DNA of 60,922 nucleotides, taken from positions 1 through 60,922 of the forward strand of contig NZ_JVDT01000029.1 of assembly GCF_001076885.1 (NCBI RefSeq), written 5' to 3'. The position numbers were made by a program, and so were the translations under genes. The DNA comes from Bacillus sp. 522_BSPC. GTDB taxonomy: Bacteria; Bacillota; Bacilli; Bacillales; Cytobacillaceae. The notes beneath the pieces were generated by a model. The model had not been told where the DNA came from and searched no databases. It saw only the letters and a list, made by a program, of their open reading frames with translations. Shown one piece after another: positions 26,888 through 35,367 of the stretch (its first letter is position 1; each line of letters starts with the position of its first letter).

Positions 26888-26933
26888 AAAAGCACATTCG
26901 CTTACTCATAGAGTAAGCGAATGTGCTTTTTTT
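26888..26933 (+). terminator. Riboswitch-controlled terminator before xpt
   Basis: AAAAGCACATTCGCTTACTC (26888-26907) pairs with 26911-26930 over 18-20 bp with a tiny loop, followed by T7. It is the expression platform of the guanine riboswitch. Confidence 0.93.
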
Positions 26934-26942
26934 CGTATTAAG

Positions 26943-26983
26943 AGAGGACAGTCATTACGAATACTTTGGTAACACTGTCCTCT
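26943..26983 (+). repeat. Second hairpin in the xpt leader, GGACAGT arms
   Basis: AGAGGACAGT (26943-26952) pairs with ACTGTCCTCT (26974-26983), and inner TTAC/GTAA pairs extend the stem. It sits after the riboswitch terminator, just before AAGGAG of xpt. It lacks a T tract. The arms resemble the inverted repeat at 5976-6023 and the context resembles 59824-59848. Confidence 0.6.
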
Positions 26984-27002
26984 AAAAAAGGAGAGAGTCT
27001 AG

Positions 27003-27614
<612 letters not shown>

Positions 27615-27615
27615 A

Positions 27616-28923
27616 ATGGAAAAAATGACAGCAAAAACTTGGTCTGTAGGTCTACAACATGTACTAGCGATGTATGCAGGTGCTGTGCTCGTGCCTTTAA
27701 TCGTTGGTGGGGCTCTAAACTTAACATCAGAACAATTAGCATACCTTATTTCAATCGACCTATTAACTTGTGGGGTAGCGACATTGTTACAGGTTTGGAA
27801 AAACAAATTCTTTGGGATCGGTCTTCCTGTTATGTTAGGTTGTACATTTACAGCTGTTGGTCCAATGATTGCAATTGGAACTAAGCATGGAATATCCGCT
27901 ATTTATGGAGCAATTATTGTTTCTGGTATTATTGTCGTTCTTATTTCATCTATTTTCAGCAAACTAGTAAAATTCTTTCCGCCAGTTGTTACTGGCTCTG
28001 TTGTTACAATCATAGGTCTTACTTTAATTCCTGTAGCCTTTAATGATATGGCTGGTGGAGAAGGTAGTGCAGATTTTGGTAACCTAAAAAATTTAGTTCT
28101 TGCTTTTGGTGTGTTAGCAATCATTATTTTACTTAATAAGTTTACAACTGGATTTATCAAAACAATCTCTATTTTACTTGGTATTATTATTGGAACCATT
28201 ATTGCATCATTTATGGGGATGGTTCATTTTTCAGAGGTAGGAGAAGCAAAGTGGCTTCATGGAATTACTCCGTTTTATTTCGGGGCTCCAACCTTCGATC
28301 TTACTTCTATCATTACGATGACACTTGTTGCTATTGTGAGTTTAATTGAATCAACAGGCGTTTATCTAGCACTCGGAGATATTACAAACAAAGAGGTATC
28401 TGAAAAGGATCTAGCGAAGGGCTATCGTTCAGAAGGAGTGGCATCTGTTATTGGTGGAATATTTAATTCATTCCCTTACACTGCGTATTCGCAAAATGTT
28501 GGGCTTGTTCAGCTAACAGGTGTAAAAACGAAAAATGTCATTTATGCAGCTGGTACGATTTTAATTATTTTAGGCTTTATTCCTAAAATTGCAGCTATCA
28601 CAACATTGATTCCAACTCCAGTCCTTGGGGGAGCTTCTCTTGCGATGTTTGGAATGGTAGTGTCCTATGGTATTAAAATGCTTGGAAAAGTAGACTTTAA
28701 TCAACAAGGTAACTTATTAATTCTTGCATGCTCAATAGGGATGGGACTTGGTGTAACTGTCGTTCCTGATATTTTTATGAAATTCCCAGAAAGCATCCGC
28801 ATTCTTTTCCAAAGTGGTATCGTGGCAGGTGGAATAACCGCGATAATATTAAATATTTTATTTAATATTATTCCAGGTTCTCGAGTCAAAACAACTCAAA
28901 TGGAAGAAAAGACAATAGCTTAA
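27616..28923 (+). CDS. pbuX: Xanthine permease, NCS2 family
   Basis: Proton-coupled uptake of xanthine, feeding Xpt. 435 aa, with 14 expected helices in the nucleobase-ascorbate transporter fold; the family pieces MYAGAVLVPLIVGGAL, GIGLPVMLGCTFTAVGPMIAIG and ESTGVYLALGDIT with NSFPYTAYSQNVGLVQLTGVKT are clear. ATG at 27616 has GGAGG 8 nt upstream within the end of xpt; the earlier in-frame start at 27553 lies inside xpt and is not used. A terminator follows. Confidence 0.95.
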   Translation: MEKMTAKTWSVGLQHVLAMYAGAVLVPLIVGGALNLTSEQLAYLISIDLLTCGVATLLQVWKNKFFGIGLPVMLGCTFTAVGPMIAIGTKHGISAIYGAIIVSGIIVVLISSIFSKLVKFFPPVVTGSVVTIIGLTLIPVAFNDMAGGEGSADFGNLKNLVLAFGVLAIIILLNKFTTGFIKTISILLGIIIGTIIASFMGMVHFSEVGEAKWLHGITPFYFGAPTFDLTSIITMTLVAIVSLIESTGVYLALGDITNKEVSEKDLAKGYRSEGVASVIGGIFNSFPYTAYSQNVGLVQLTGVKTKNVIYAAGTILIILGFIPKIAAITTLIPTPVLGGASLAMFGMVVSYGIKMLGKVDFNQQGNLLILACSIGMGLGVTVVPDIFMKFPESIRILFQSGIVAGGITAIILNILFNIIPGSRVKTTQMEEKTIA

Positions 28924-28954
28924 TTCATTTCCTAAGGCAAAGCTTTATGAAGAG

Positions 28955-28987
28955 AGACTTTCCTAATATAACGGAAAGTCTTTTTTT
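28955..28987 (+). terminator. Intrinsic terminator of xpt-pbuX
   Basis: AGACTTTCC (28955-28963) pairs with GGAAAGTCT (28973-28981) and is followed by T7. Confidence 0.9.
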
Positions 28988-29216
28988 GTCAGAAAAATAA
29001 CGATGTTTTAGGGGGAAATAAAAAAAGTGTGTCAGATAATGTAACAAAATCCTTTTCAAAACATCTTCTTTCATATATTATGTAAACTACACGGTATATA
29101 ATTAGAAAATTCCAAAAAATATCCTTTCCCTTATCCATCTCATCTACCACATTTTGCTTATAAAACATCATTCAGAATAATTTTAAGGAAATTCATTTAT
29201 AGAGGAGGTATGTACC

Positions 29217-30044
29217 ATTACACAAAAAGTTATATTAAACGATACTATTGTCTTTGGAGGCATGGAACCCTTTGTTCTAATTGCTGGTCCCTGTGTTATG
29301 GAGGATGAGAAACTTGTTATGGAAACGGCTGAACACCTAAAGGAATTAACAACAAAGCTAAACATCCCTTTTATCTTCAAGGCATCCTATGACAAAGCAA
29401 ATCGCTCTTCCATTCATTCTTTTCGAGGACCAGGTTTGGAGAAAGGTCTTGAAATGTTAGCTAAGGTAAAAGAAACATTTGATGTGCCAGTTACATCAGA
29501 TATTCATGAGCGAGCCCAAGCGATTGTTGCAGCAGAAGTATTGGATGTATTGCAAATACCAGCTTTTTTATGCAGACAAACTGATTTATTGGTTGCTGCC
29601 GCAGAAACAGGAAAGATTGTGAATGTGAAAAAGGGACAGTTTTTGGCACCGTGGGATATGAAAAATGTTGTTACTAAGTTAAGAGAGAGCGGAAATGAAC
29701 AGATTTTATTAACGGAACGTGGTTCCACATTTGGCTATAATAATTTAGTTGTGGATATGCGATCTCTTATAACGATGCAGGAATTAGGGGTACCAGTCGT
29801 TTTTGATGCCACACATAGTGTTCAAATACCAGGCGGCAATGGAACAACAACTGGTGGAAAAAGAGAATTTGTTCCCTATTTATCAAGAGCTGCAGCTGCA
29901 GTAGGGATTTCTTCCATATTTATGGAGGTTCATCCGAATCCTGATGAAGCAATGTCTGATGGACCAAACATGGTGAAATTAGCCGAGTTAGAGGAAGTGT
30001 TAAAGCCAATAGTGGAGATTGATGCACTGGTGAAAAATCTGTAA
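29217..30044 (+). CDS. kdsA: 3-deoxy-8-phosphooctulonate (Kdo-8-P) synthase, probable ATT start
   Basis: Condenses arabinose-5-phosphate with PEP to give Kdo-8-phosphate. Clear KdsA blocks: [54 protein letters not shown] and [18 protein letters not shown], in the 275-aa size of the family. The first in-frame ATG (29262) would remove the conserved first strand. The upstream in-frame codons read [14 protein letters not shown], matching the normal KdsA N-terminus, and begin at ATT 29217, exactly 8 nt after GGAGG. So either ATT is the start, as known for a few bacterial genes, or there is a small frameshift near the start (an out-of-frame ATG is at 29210). It heads a kdsA-kdsD-kdsC operon, rare in Gram-positive bacteria. 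Confidence 0.9.
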   Translation: MTQKVILNDTIVFGGMEPFVLIAGPCVMEDEKLVMETAEHLKELTTKLNIPFIFKASYDKANRSSIHSFRGPGLEKGLEMLAKVKETFDVPVTSDIHERAQAIVAAEVLDVLQIPAFLCRQTDLLVAAAETGKIVNVKKGQFLAPWDMKNVVTKLRESGNEQILLTERGSTFGYNNLVVDMRSLITMQELGVPVVFDATHSVQIPGGNGTTTGGKREFVPYLSRAAAAVGISSIFMEVHPNPDEAMSDGPNMVKLAELEEVLKPIVEIDALVKNL

Positions 30045-30061
30045 GAATGGGAGTGATTTAT

Positions 30062-31045
30062 ATGCAAGAAATTAATTTACCGAAATTCGATTACACAGAT
30101 ACATTAGCAAACGTTTTAGAAAAAGAAGCACAAGCAATATTGGATTTAAGAGATATGTTGGATAATTCAGTAGAAGATGCCATTCAACTAATTTTATCCT
30201 GTGAAGGGAAGGTAGTGGTAACGGGTATAGGAAAGTCAGGTATTATTGGTAGAAAGATACAGGCGACTTTCTCAAGCACAGGAACACCATCCTGCTATTT
30301 GCATCCATCTGAAGGGTTGCATGGAGATTTAGGGATGGTGACTTCAGATGATGTTGTACTCGCTATTTCAAATAGTGGAGAAAGTGATGAAGTACTACGA
30401 TTACTTCCTTCCATAGAAACGATTGGAGCGAAGTTAATTGCTATTACGAAAAATGTATTTTCCACTTTAGCAATGAAGGCTGATGTAGCTCTATGTCTAG
30501 GGGAGTTTGAAGAAGCATGTCCGTTAGGCTTAGCACCAACAACAAGCACAACTGTAACCCTTGCCTTAGGCGATGCTATTGCTATTGCGTTATTAGAAGC
30601 ACGAAAGTTTAGACCAGAGGATTTTGCACTTTATCATCCAAATGGTTCTTTGGGTAGGAAATTATTATTAAAGGTCGACGATATTATTTTTCATACGAGG
30701 AAAAACCCTATTGTCCGAGAAGGAGACAAAGTGAAAGATGCCTTATTTGCGATGACAGATCAAGGTTTAGGAGCAGCATCGATTGTGAATGAAAACGATC
30801 AATTAATAGGGGTTCTTACAGATGGAGATATCCGTAGAGCCTTTGCCCTCTCGATGGATGTCATGAATGAAAATGTCGAAAATTTAATCTCTGCTCCGTC
30901 GATTGTAATTGAAAGAGGTGCTTTAGCTGCTGAAGCCCTGCAATTAATGGAGGAGAAAGAAATAACCGTACTCCCAATTGTGGATCCCTATAATAAACCA
31001 GTTGGAATGCTCCATCTCCATGATTTAATGAAGTTAGGCATTTAA
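30062..31045 (+). CDS. kdsD: D-arabinose-5-phosphate isomerase (KdsD/GutQ family)
   Basis: Interconverts ribulose-5-phosphate and arabinose-5-phosphate, the substrate of KdsA. An N-terminal SIS domain has VVTGIGKSGIIGRKIQATFSSTGTPSCYLHPSEGLHGDLGM and the AISNSGESDE phosphosugar loop. Two CBS domains follow (about residues 200-325), ending in GVLTDGDIRR and PVGMLHLHDLMKLGI. It is 327 aa, the family length. The ATG at 30062 has GGGAG 8 nt upstream. It lies 17 nt after kdsA and 8 nt before kdsC, so the operon is clear. The pairing with kdsA and kdsC favours the Kdo role over a sugar-alcohol (GutQ) role. Confidence 0.93.
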   Translation: MQEINLPKFDYTDTLANVLEKEAQAILDLRDMLDNSVEDAIQLILSCEGKVVVTGIGKSGIIGRKIQATFSSTGTPSCYLHPSEGLHGDLGMVTSDDVVLAISNSGESDEVLRLLPSIETIGAKLIAITKNVFSTLAMKADVALCLGEFEEACPLGLAPTTSTTVTLALGDAIAIALLEARKFRPEDFALYHPNGSLGRKLLLKVDDIIFHTRKNPIVREGDKVKDALFAMTDQGLGAASIVNENDQLIGVLTDGDIRRAFALSMDVMNENVENLISAPSIVIERGALAAEALQLMEEKEITVLPIVDPYNKPVGMLHLHDLMKLGI

Positions 31046-31053
31046 GTAATTAC

Positions 31054-31575
31054 ATGGCGATTAAGTTAATTGTATTAGACGTGGATGGAGTATTAACAGA
31101 TGGGAGACTGTATATTGGTTCAGACGGAACGGAGTATAAAGCTTTTCATACCCAGGACGGAATGGGGATTAGTCTAGCTAAACAAGTAGGGATAAAGACT
31201 GCTATTATAACGGGCAGGAAGTCTGAAGCAGTTAGAAAAAGAGCAGAAGAGTTAAAATTTGACTATGTTTTTGAAGGAATTCATGATAAGTTGATAACAC
31301 TTCAGAAGATAATCGATGAAATAGGAATAGGGTTTGAGGAAGTATGCTATATGGGTGATGATCTCAACGATATTCCTATTTTAACAAAGGTAGGATGGCC
31401 ATGTGCTCCCAAAAATGCGATTGATTTTGTGAAAAATCAAGTCGCATTTGTAGCTGAATCAAATGGAGGAGATGGTGCAGTTCGAGAAATGATCGATTCT
31501 CTTCTCCTGCAAAAGTATAGTCAAGAAGAAATAGTTCAGCTTTTTTTATCAAAAAAAGCAAAGATAACACAATAG
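31054..31575 (+). CDS. kdsC: Kdo-8-phosphate phosphatase (KdsC, HAD family C0)
   Basis: Removes phosphate from Kdo-8-phosphate to give free Kdo. Catalytic motif DVDGVLTDG is near the N-terminus, followed by the Thr in AIITGRKS, the KLITLQKI lysine and the GDDLNDIPIL acidic motif; there is no cap domain, as expected of tetrameric KdsC. It is 173 aa. No good Shine-Dalgarno is seen 8 nt after the kdsD stop, so translation is probably coupled. A strong terminator lies at 31707. The next enzyme, CMP-Kdo synthetase (KdsB), is not encoded in this window. Confidence 0.93.
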   Translation: MAIKLIVLDVDGVLTDGRLYIGSDGTEYKAFHTQDGMGISLAKQVGIKTAIITGRKSEAVRKRAEELKFDYVFEGIHDKLITLQKIIDEIGIGFEEVCYMGDDLNDIPILTKVGWPCAPKNAIDFVKNQVAFVAESNGGDGAVREMIDSLLLQKYSQEEIVQLFLSKKAKITQ

Positions 31576-32013
31576 TAAGGATTGGAAAGTGCGAAAGTAC
31601 TTTAAAATAGTGTCCTTTTACACAGTGTGAATAATGCATATGAAACTGCAAAGCAAGAAAAGGAAAATATTCATTAAAGAATAAGAAGTAGAATATATAA
31701 TAGGATAAAAGGAAGCAATTTTAGGGAGTACTTTCTAAAATTGCTTCCTTTTATTTCTGTGATTTTTGGAAAAGAATTTTGAATCGTAGAAATTAAATAT
31801 ATTTAGATAATTTTTTGAAAGGTTTTAATTTTATTAATTTAACCTGATATTCAATTAAAGGATGACAATGGCCTAAATATAAGGTAACATCTAAAACTGT
31901 ATATCGTTTTTAATGTATTAACAATGCTTATCGAAAACATATTAACTATATTGAGATAGTTTTATGTTAAGGAGAAAGGCTTGTTTTTGTTTCTTATTTA
32001 GGAGGAATTTTCT
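31576..32013 (+). other. Gene-free gap between kdsC and the nucleoside transporter
   Basis: 438 nt. It contains the kds-operon terminator (31707-31752). From about 31760 on it is AT-rich leader or promoter sequence. An imperfect inverted repeat (about 31937-31972, AACATATTAACTAT with ATAGTTTTATGTT) lies about 50 nt before the AGGAGG of the transporter and could be an operator. No riboswitch was recognised. Confidence 0.45.
31707..31753 (+). terminator. Intrinsic terminator of the kdsADC operon
   Basis: AAAAGGAAGCAATTTTAG (31707-31724) pairs exactly with 31735-31752 across a 10-nt loop. The tail is short (TTATTT), but the 18-bp stem is strong. Confidence 0.82.
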
Positions 32014-33195
32014 ATGTCGATTTTAGTTGGGATATTAGGTATCATCGTAACGATAGCAATTGCCTTTTTACTATCAAATGATAAAAAAAGGATTAATTTC
32101 AGAGCTATCCTCGTATTATTTGTGCTTGAATTTATTGTTGCACTAATAATGTTTAAAACTACTGTAGGACTAAAAATAGTTGAAGCTACATCCAATGGAG
32201 TTTCCAAAGTTCTTAACTATGGGAATGAAGGTGTTAGTTTTGTTACAGGTGGATTAGTTCCAGAAGGTGGAAGTGTATTTTTTATAAATGTACTGATGCT
32301 TATCATTTTCACTTCTACTTTATTATCTTTATTAACCCACATAAAAGTTTTGCCGCTAGCGATTAAATATATTGGTGGGGCATTGGCGAAAATTACTGGG
32401 TTATCAAAGGTAGTTACATTTAATAGCATTAACTCTATCTTCTTTGGTCAATCTGAATCACTTATTGCGATTAAAACACACTTAGATTCTATGAATGCCA
32501 ATAAGCTATTCATTGTTTGTACATCTGCTATGGCATCTGTATCTGCATCCATTATGGGAGCATATATGGAAATGATTCCTCCGCAATATGTACTTGCTGC
32601 TATGATTTTAAATGCATTATCTGCATTAATAATTGCAACATTAGTTGCTCCTATTTCAAAAGATGAAGATGAGACAATTAACATTAAAGATGTTTCCAAC
32701 ACCAATTCTGTATTTGGAGCAATCTCAGCAGGAGCTTTAGATGGTGGACGCGTTGCTTTAATTGTTGCCGCTATGCTAGTTGCTTATGTAGGTTTACTAG
32801 CTTTAATTGATGGTTTCTTTACAAGTATTTTCGGAATCGGATTTACTGGATTATTAGGATATGTATTTGCGCCGGTTGCTTGGATAATGGGGATACCTGT
32901 CAGTGAAATTGTAACTGCTGGATCTGTAATGGGTACGAAATTAGCTGCAAATGAATTTGTAGCAATGCTGCAATTCCAGCCAATGATTGGGGAGTTATCA
33001 GAGAAAACAGTAGGAATTGTCTCTACATTCCTTGTATCTTTTGCAAACTTCTCTAGTATTGGGATTATTGCTGGATCGATACAAGCGATTAATGCGAAAA
33101 AAGCAGATATCGTTGCAAAATTCGGTTTGAAAATGTTATTAACAGCAACACTTGCTTCTACTTTAACAGCGACAATTGTTGGGTTGTTTTTATAA
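32014..33195 (+). CDS. CNT-family nucleoside:proton symporter, NupC/NupG-like
   Basis: Concentrative nucleoside importer. It is 393 aa with about ten hydrophobic segments. Family motifs include FFGQSESLIAIKTHLDSMNANKLF, the region GAYMEMIPPQY and the C-terminal GTKLAANEFVAML (G-T-K-x-x-x-N-E-F), which shapes the nucleoside site. AGGAGG lies 7-8 nt before the ATG. It is monocistronic with its own terminator. B. subtilis NupC takes pyrimidine and NupG purine nucleosides; this sequence alone does not decide which. Confidence 0.9.
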   Translation: MSILVGILGIIVTIAIAFLLSNDKKRINFRAILVLFVLEFIVALIMFKTTVGLKIVEATSNGVSKVLNYGNEGVSFVTGGLVPEGGSVFFINVLMLIIFTSTLLSLLTHIKVLPLAIKYIGGALAKITGLSKVVTFNSINSIFFGQSESLIAIKTHLDSMNANKLFIVCTSAMASVSASIMGAYMEMIPPQYVLAAMILNALSALIIATLVAPISKDEDETINIKDVSNTNSVFGAISAGALDGGRVALIVAAMLVAYVGLLALIDGFFTSIFGIGFTGLLGYVFAPVAWIMGIPVSEIVTAGSVMGTKLAANEFVAMLQFQPMIGELSEKTVGIVSTFLVSFANFSSIGIIAGSIQAINAKKADIVAKFGLKMLLTATLASTLTATIVGLFL

Positions 33196-33201
33196 TAACA
33201 A

Positions 33202-33252
33202 AAAAGGGACTGTCCGAAAGTCATGTTACAGACTTTTGGAGTCCCTTTTATT
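33202..33252. terminator. Intrinsic terminator between convergent genes
   Basis: AAAAGGGACT-gtCCgAAAGTC (33202-33222) pairs with GACTTTtgG-AGTCCCTTTT (33231-33250). A- and T-rich ends on both sides make it usable in both directions, for the nucleoside transporter and for the DUF421 gene. Confidence 0.85.
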
Positions 33253-33854
33253 TATTGAAGCCACTTAGGATTATGCTGATCCTGCTCATTTATTTCGCTG
33301 AAGATATTGTTTCCATTACTCATGGTCCGAGTAGGATTAGGATTTTGTGGATTCGAAAAATACGTATGCATTATTTTTTGAAATTCTCCAACTGTTAGAG
33401 GCTTGGCGTTCTCCATATATTCAAACCCTAATTGACCATTAGGCTCGATTGTCGCATGTTTTATGTCCTCTATTTTACTGATACCATTGTTTCTTAAACG
33501 CATTTCTAATTGATCTACTGTCAATCTTAACTTTTTTAGCACTTTACTATTTATTTGTCCGTTATTAATCACTACTTTTGATTTACCTGTTATAAACTTT
33601 TCAAATCGATTTGATCTAAGCTGTAAGAACTCTAAAAGGAGTATAGTGACAACAAAAATACCCGCACTAATAATAGCTTTAAAAGTACTTTTTTCGACAA
33701 TCGGTTGAACAATAATGGTTCCTAAAGAAATCATAATAACCGTTTGAGCTAGTGTCATTTGAGAAATGGATTTTCTACCAGCCAAACGGAGTAGCAATAT
33801 TCCGGAAAGTATAAGTATGATTGACTGCCATATATAAGACAAAGATAACACCAT
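33252..33854 (-). CDS. DUF421 (YetF/YdfR-type) membrane protein
   Basis: Three N-terminal hydrophobic helices (about residues 4-22, 36-54 and 60-78) are followed by the two-part soluble DUF421 domain: VVINNGQINSKVLKKLRLTVDQLEMRLRNNGI and EDIKHATIEPNGQLGFE. The domain is exposed and of unknown biochemical role; B. subtilis YetF-type relatives are linked to spores or stress. It is 200 aa. The ribosome-binding site AGG abuts the ATG at 33854, so the start may be a few codons downstream (TTG is available). Single gene. Confidence 0.85.
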   Translation of the reverse strand: MVLSLSYIWQSIILILSGILLLRLAGRKSISQMTLAQTVIMISLGTIIVQPIVEKSTFKAIISAGIFVVTILLLEFLQLRSNRFEKFITGKSKVVINNGQINSKVLKKLRLTVDQLEMRLRNNGISKIEDIKHATIEPNGQLGFEYMENAKPLTVGEFQKIMHTYFSNPQNPNPTRTMSNGNNIFSEINEQDQHNPKWLQ

Positions 33855-33953
33855 CCTATTTTTAAGATAAAGATAGTTTAGCCTTGACTTTAATAATTAT
33901 CCTAGAAATACTTAGGTTGTTTGCTTTCGGTTACTTTGATTTTTGGGAATAAA

Positions 33954-33995
33954 AAAGCAAGCGAAGAAAATAGTTGATATTTTTTCACCTGCTTT
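33954..33995 (-). terminator. Probable terminator of the DUF1232 gene
   Basis: AAAGCA (33954-33959) and TGCTTT (33990-33995), plus inner GAA/TTC pairs, form an interrupted stem. On the minus strand the stem is followed by TTTTTTATTCCC. Confidence 0.55.
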
Positions 33996-34025
33996 ATTTT
34001 TAGGACATTAGAGATCTTTTTTTCG

Positions 34026-34430
34026 TTAATGCAATTTTTTATCTATATCCGTGGTATCCACTTTGTTACCAAACCACTCTGCAAGCTTTGTTCTTGCTTT
34101 AGATTTAATATCATCATCAATATACATGGCTACTTGGAGTAATGCAATCCCTAAAGCACCTAAATCATCGGTATAGCCTATCCCAACTAGAAAATCAGGT
34201 ATTAAATCAATTGGTAAGATAAAATAGCCTAAAGCTCCAATAATAGTTGCTTTTACTTTTTTAGGTACATTTGGTTTTTGTAAGGTGTAATATAAAAGTA
34301 AAACCGCATAAACAACAGAGGAACCTGCTTTTTTACCAAACCTTGCAAGTTTCTTCCAGAATTTTTCCTCGGAATAATGCTTTCCTGCTACCGATATTTC
34401 TTGTTCTAATTTCTCTTTTGAATCTTCCAT
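34026..34430 (-). CDS. DUF1232 (YkvA-family) protein
   Basis: 134 aa. The family core VKATIIGALGYFILPIDLIPDFLVGIGYTDDLGALGIALLQV is plain: a hydrophobic hairpin around the conserved PxDxIPDxxxxxGxxDD motif, likely membrane-associated. The ATG at 34430 has AAAGGAG 8 nt upstream; an earlier in-frame start would add 15 residues. Function is unknown in the family. It lies about 134 nt downstream of the riboswitch-controlled micropeptide gene on the same strand and could be in the same transcript, with its own strong ribosome-binding site. Confidence 0.85.
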   Translation of the reverse strand: MEDSKEKLEQEISVAGKHYSEEKFWKKLARFGKKAGSSVVYAVLLLYYTLQKPNVPKKVKATIIGALGYFILPIDLIPDFLVGIGYTDDLGALGIALLQVAMYIDDDIKSKARTKLAEWFGNKVDTTDIDKKLH

Positions 34431-34563
34431 TATGAAAGCTCCTTTCCTAATGGTTTCCATGCCTATTCTTATCATGATTATATGCCCTTATTCCGTATAA
34501 GTAAAATATTTTCATGTTGGTTAGGTTTTACTTCTCCAATAAAAAAAGGAAAATACGAAGCCA

Positions 34564-34710
34564 TCAAAAAAAAGAAATCCATAATGGAGTGCTTATGAGC
34601 ATGCCGAAAAATAAGCCTCTTCCTATATGGCCAGTTTCAATAGAATCAATTTGTTCCTTCACAATTCTTGCTCGTTTTATTATTAATTCATCGTTATTTT
34701 CCTGTCTCAA
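34564..34710 (-). CDS. 48-aa putative membrane peptide under a c-di-GMP riboswitch
   Basis: Short gene reading MRQENNDELIIKRARIVKEQ at the N-terminus, then a single hydrophobic segment GLFFGMLISTPLWISFF at the C-terminus. It starts at TTG 34710 with GAAGGGG 9 nt upstream; an in-frame ATG at 34728 would place the Shine-Dalgarno inside the gene. It ends at TGA right after a run of eight T residues. One more T would continue the frame through a longer hydrophobic stretch (LMASYFPFFIGEV) to a stop at about 34478, so slippage, phase variation or a sequencing error is possible. The charged N-terminus and C-terminal anchor suggest a cytoplasm-facing regulator at the membrane; the family is not recognised. 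Confidence 0.6.
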   Translation of the reverse strand: MRQENNDELIIKRARIVKEQIDSIETGHIGRGLFFGMLISTPLWISFF

Positions 34711-34730
34711 TTTTCTAGTCCCCTTCATCT

Positions 34731-34866
34731 GAATCGTCGAAGGTATATTCGGTAACTGGCTGGCAAGAGTATGGAATGATTGGAAATTATTCCGTCTACC
34801 TTTATACCCTGAAGCCCCTATAGCTTTGCGTCATCATTTTTCAATGATTTTGCCCTTTCGTCGATT
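34731..34866 (-). ncRNA. Cyclic di-GMP-I (GEMM-I) riboswitch
   Basis: On the minus strand: CGAAAGGGCAAA (34860-34849), a P2 hairpin ATCATT-GAAA-AATGAT with the GNRA tetraloop, the invariant GACGCAAAGC (34832-34823) running into TATAGGGGCTT, a P3 arm (CAGGGTAT with ATACTCTTG) longer than usual, and the 3' core GCCAGCCAGTTACCGAA (34764-34748). These are the GEMM-I consensus elements in order. AATCG.CGAAAGG (34866-34854) can pair with CCTTCG.CGATT (34743-34732) as an extended P1. The same CCTTC can instead pair with GAAGG (34726-34722), covering the Shine-Dalgarno of the micropeptide gene. This predicts a translational ON switch. TATAAT (34878-34873) is a likely -10. Confidence 0.87.
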
Positions 34867-35032
34867 AGTTAAATTATATTCTTAGACTAGTACAAAGTAG
34901 TCCATTATGCCAGTATCTAAAGACCTACATATATTAGTTAACAGTAAAAATAATTAATAAAAAAGGGATTAGAGGTGAATGATATAGGAGAACACTCTTC
35001 TTTTGGAAATTATCTCAAATAGAATAAAAGAA

Positions 35033-35230
35033 TTAGAACTTCTTCTCCTCTTTCGAATTTTTCTTTTTTTTCTTTCCTTTTCCCCATTTTAAGATGGATT
35101 TTCCATTCATTAAGCACCATATAATGATGGGGGACAAAATATTAAATGTTAGAACAAAAATAACAATCATCCACAAAAGCCATTCTGTATTTATAACATT
35201 TTTATATAGCCATGTATGGTAAAAATTCAA
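35033..35230 (-). CDS. Small membrane protein divergent from the ger operon
   Basis: 65 aa from TTG at 35230, which has GGCGGAG 5 nt upstream; a longer frame to 35263 lacks a site. One hydrophobic stretch of about 27 residues (WLLWMIVIFVLTFNILSPII...) is followed by a very basic tail (KWGKGKKKKKNSKEEKKF). Small membrane proteins of 60-80 aa beside GerA-type operons have been described as germinant-receptor D subunits. This one has the size and place but probably only one clear helix and lies on the opposite strand, so the link is tentative. Confidence 0.5.
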   Translation of the reverse strand: MNFYHTWLYKNVINTEWLLWMIVIFVLTFNILSPIIIWCLMNGKSILKWGKGKKKKKNSKEEKKF

Positions 35231-35367
35231 AATATCTCCGCCTTTAAATATGTTTCTTGTCACTTGTTTATACGAAAAAAAAACCTTTTATACATTTTCT
35301 TGTTCAGCGAATAGAAATTCCTTCACTTGGTTAGGAAGAATAATAGTAAATAGTAAGGGTGGACGAT

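Noticed and set aside
26697-26909. 70-aa minus-strand frame across the xpt leader
   Set aside because: It is the complement of the guanine riboswitch and its terminator.
29262-30044. kdsA beginning at the first ATG
   Set aside because: This would delete conserved N-terminal residues encoded upstream in frame and leaves the strong GGAGG far from the start.
34514-34732. 72-aa plus-strand frame
   Set aside because: It is antisense to the micropeptide gene and runs up to the 3' end of the c-di-GMP riboswitch; no ribosome-binding site supports it.
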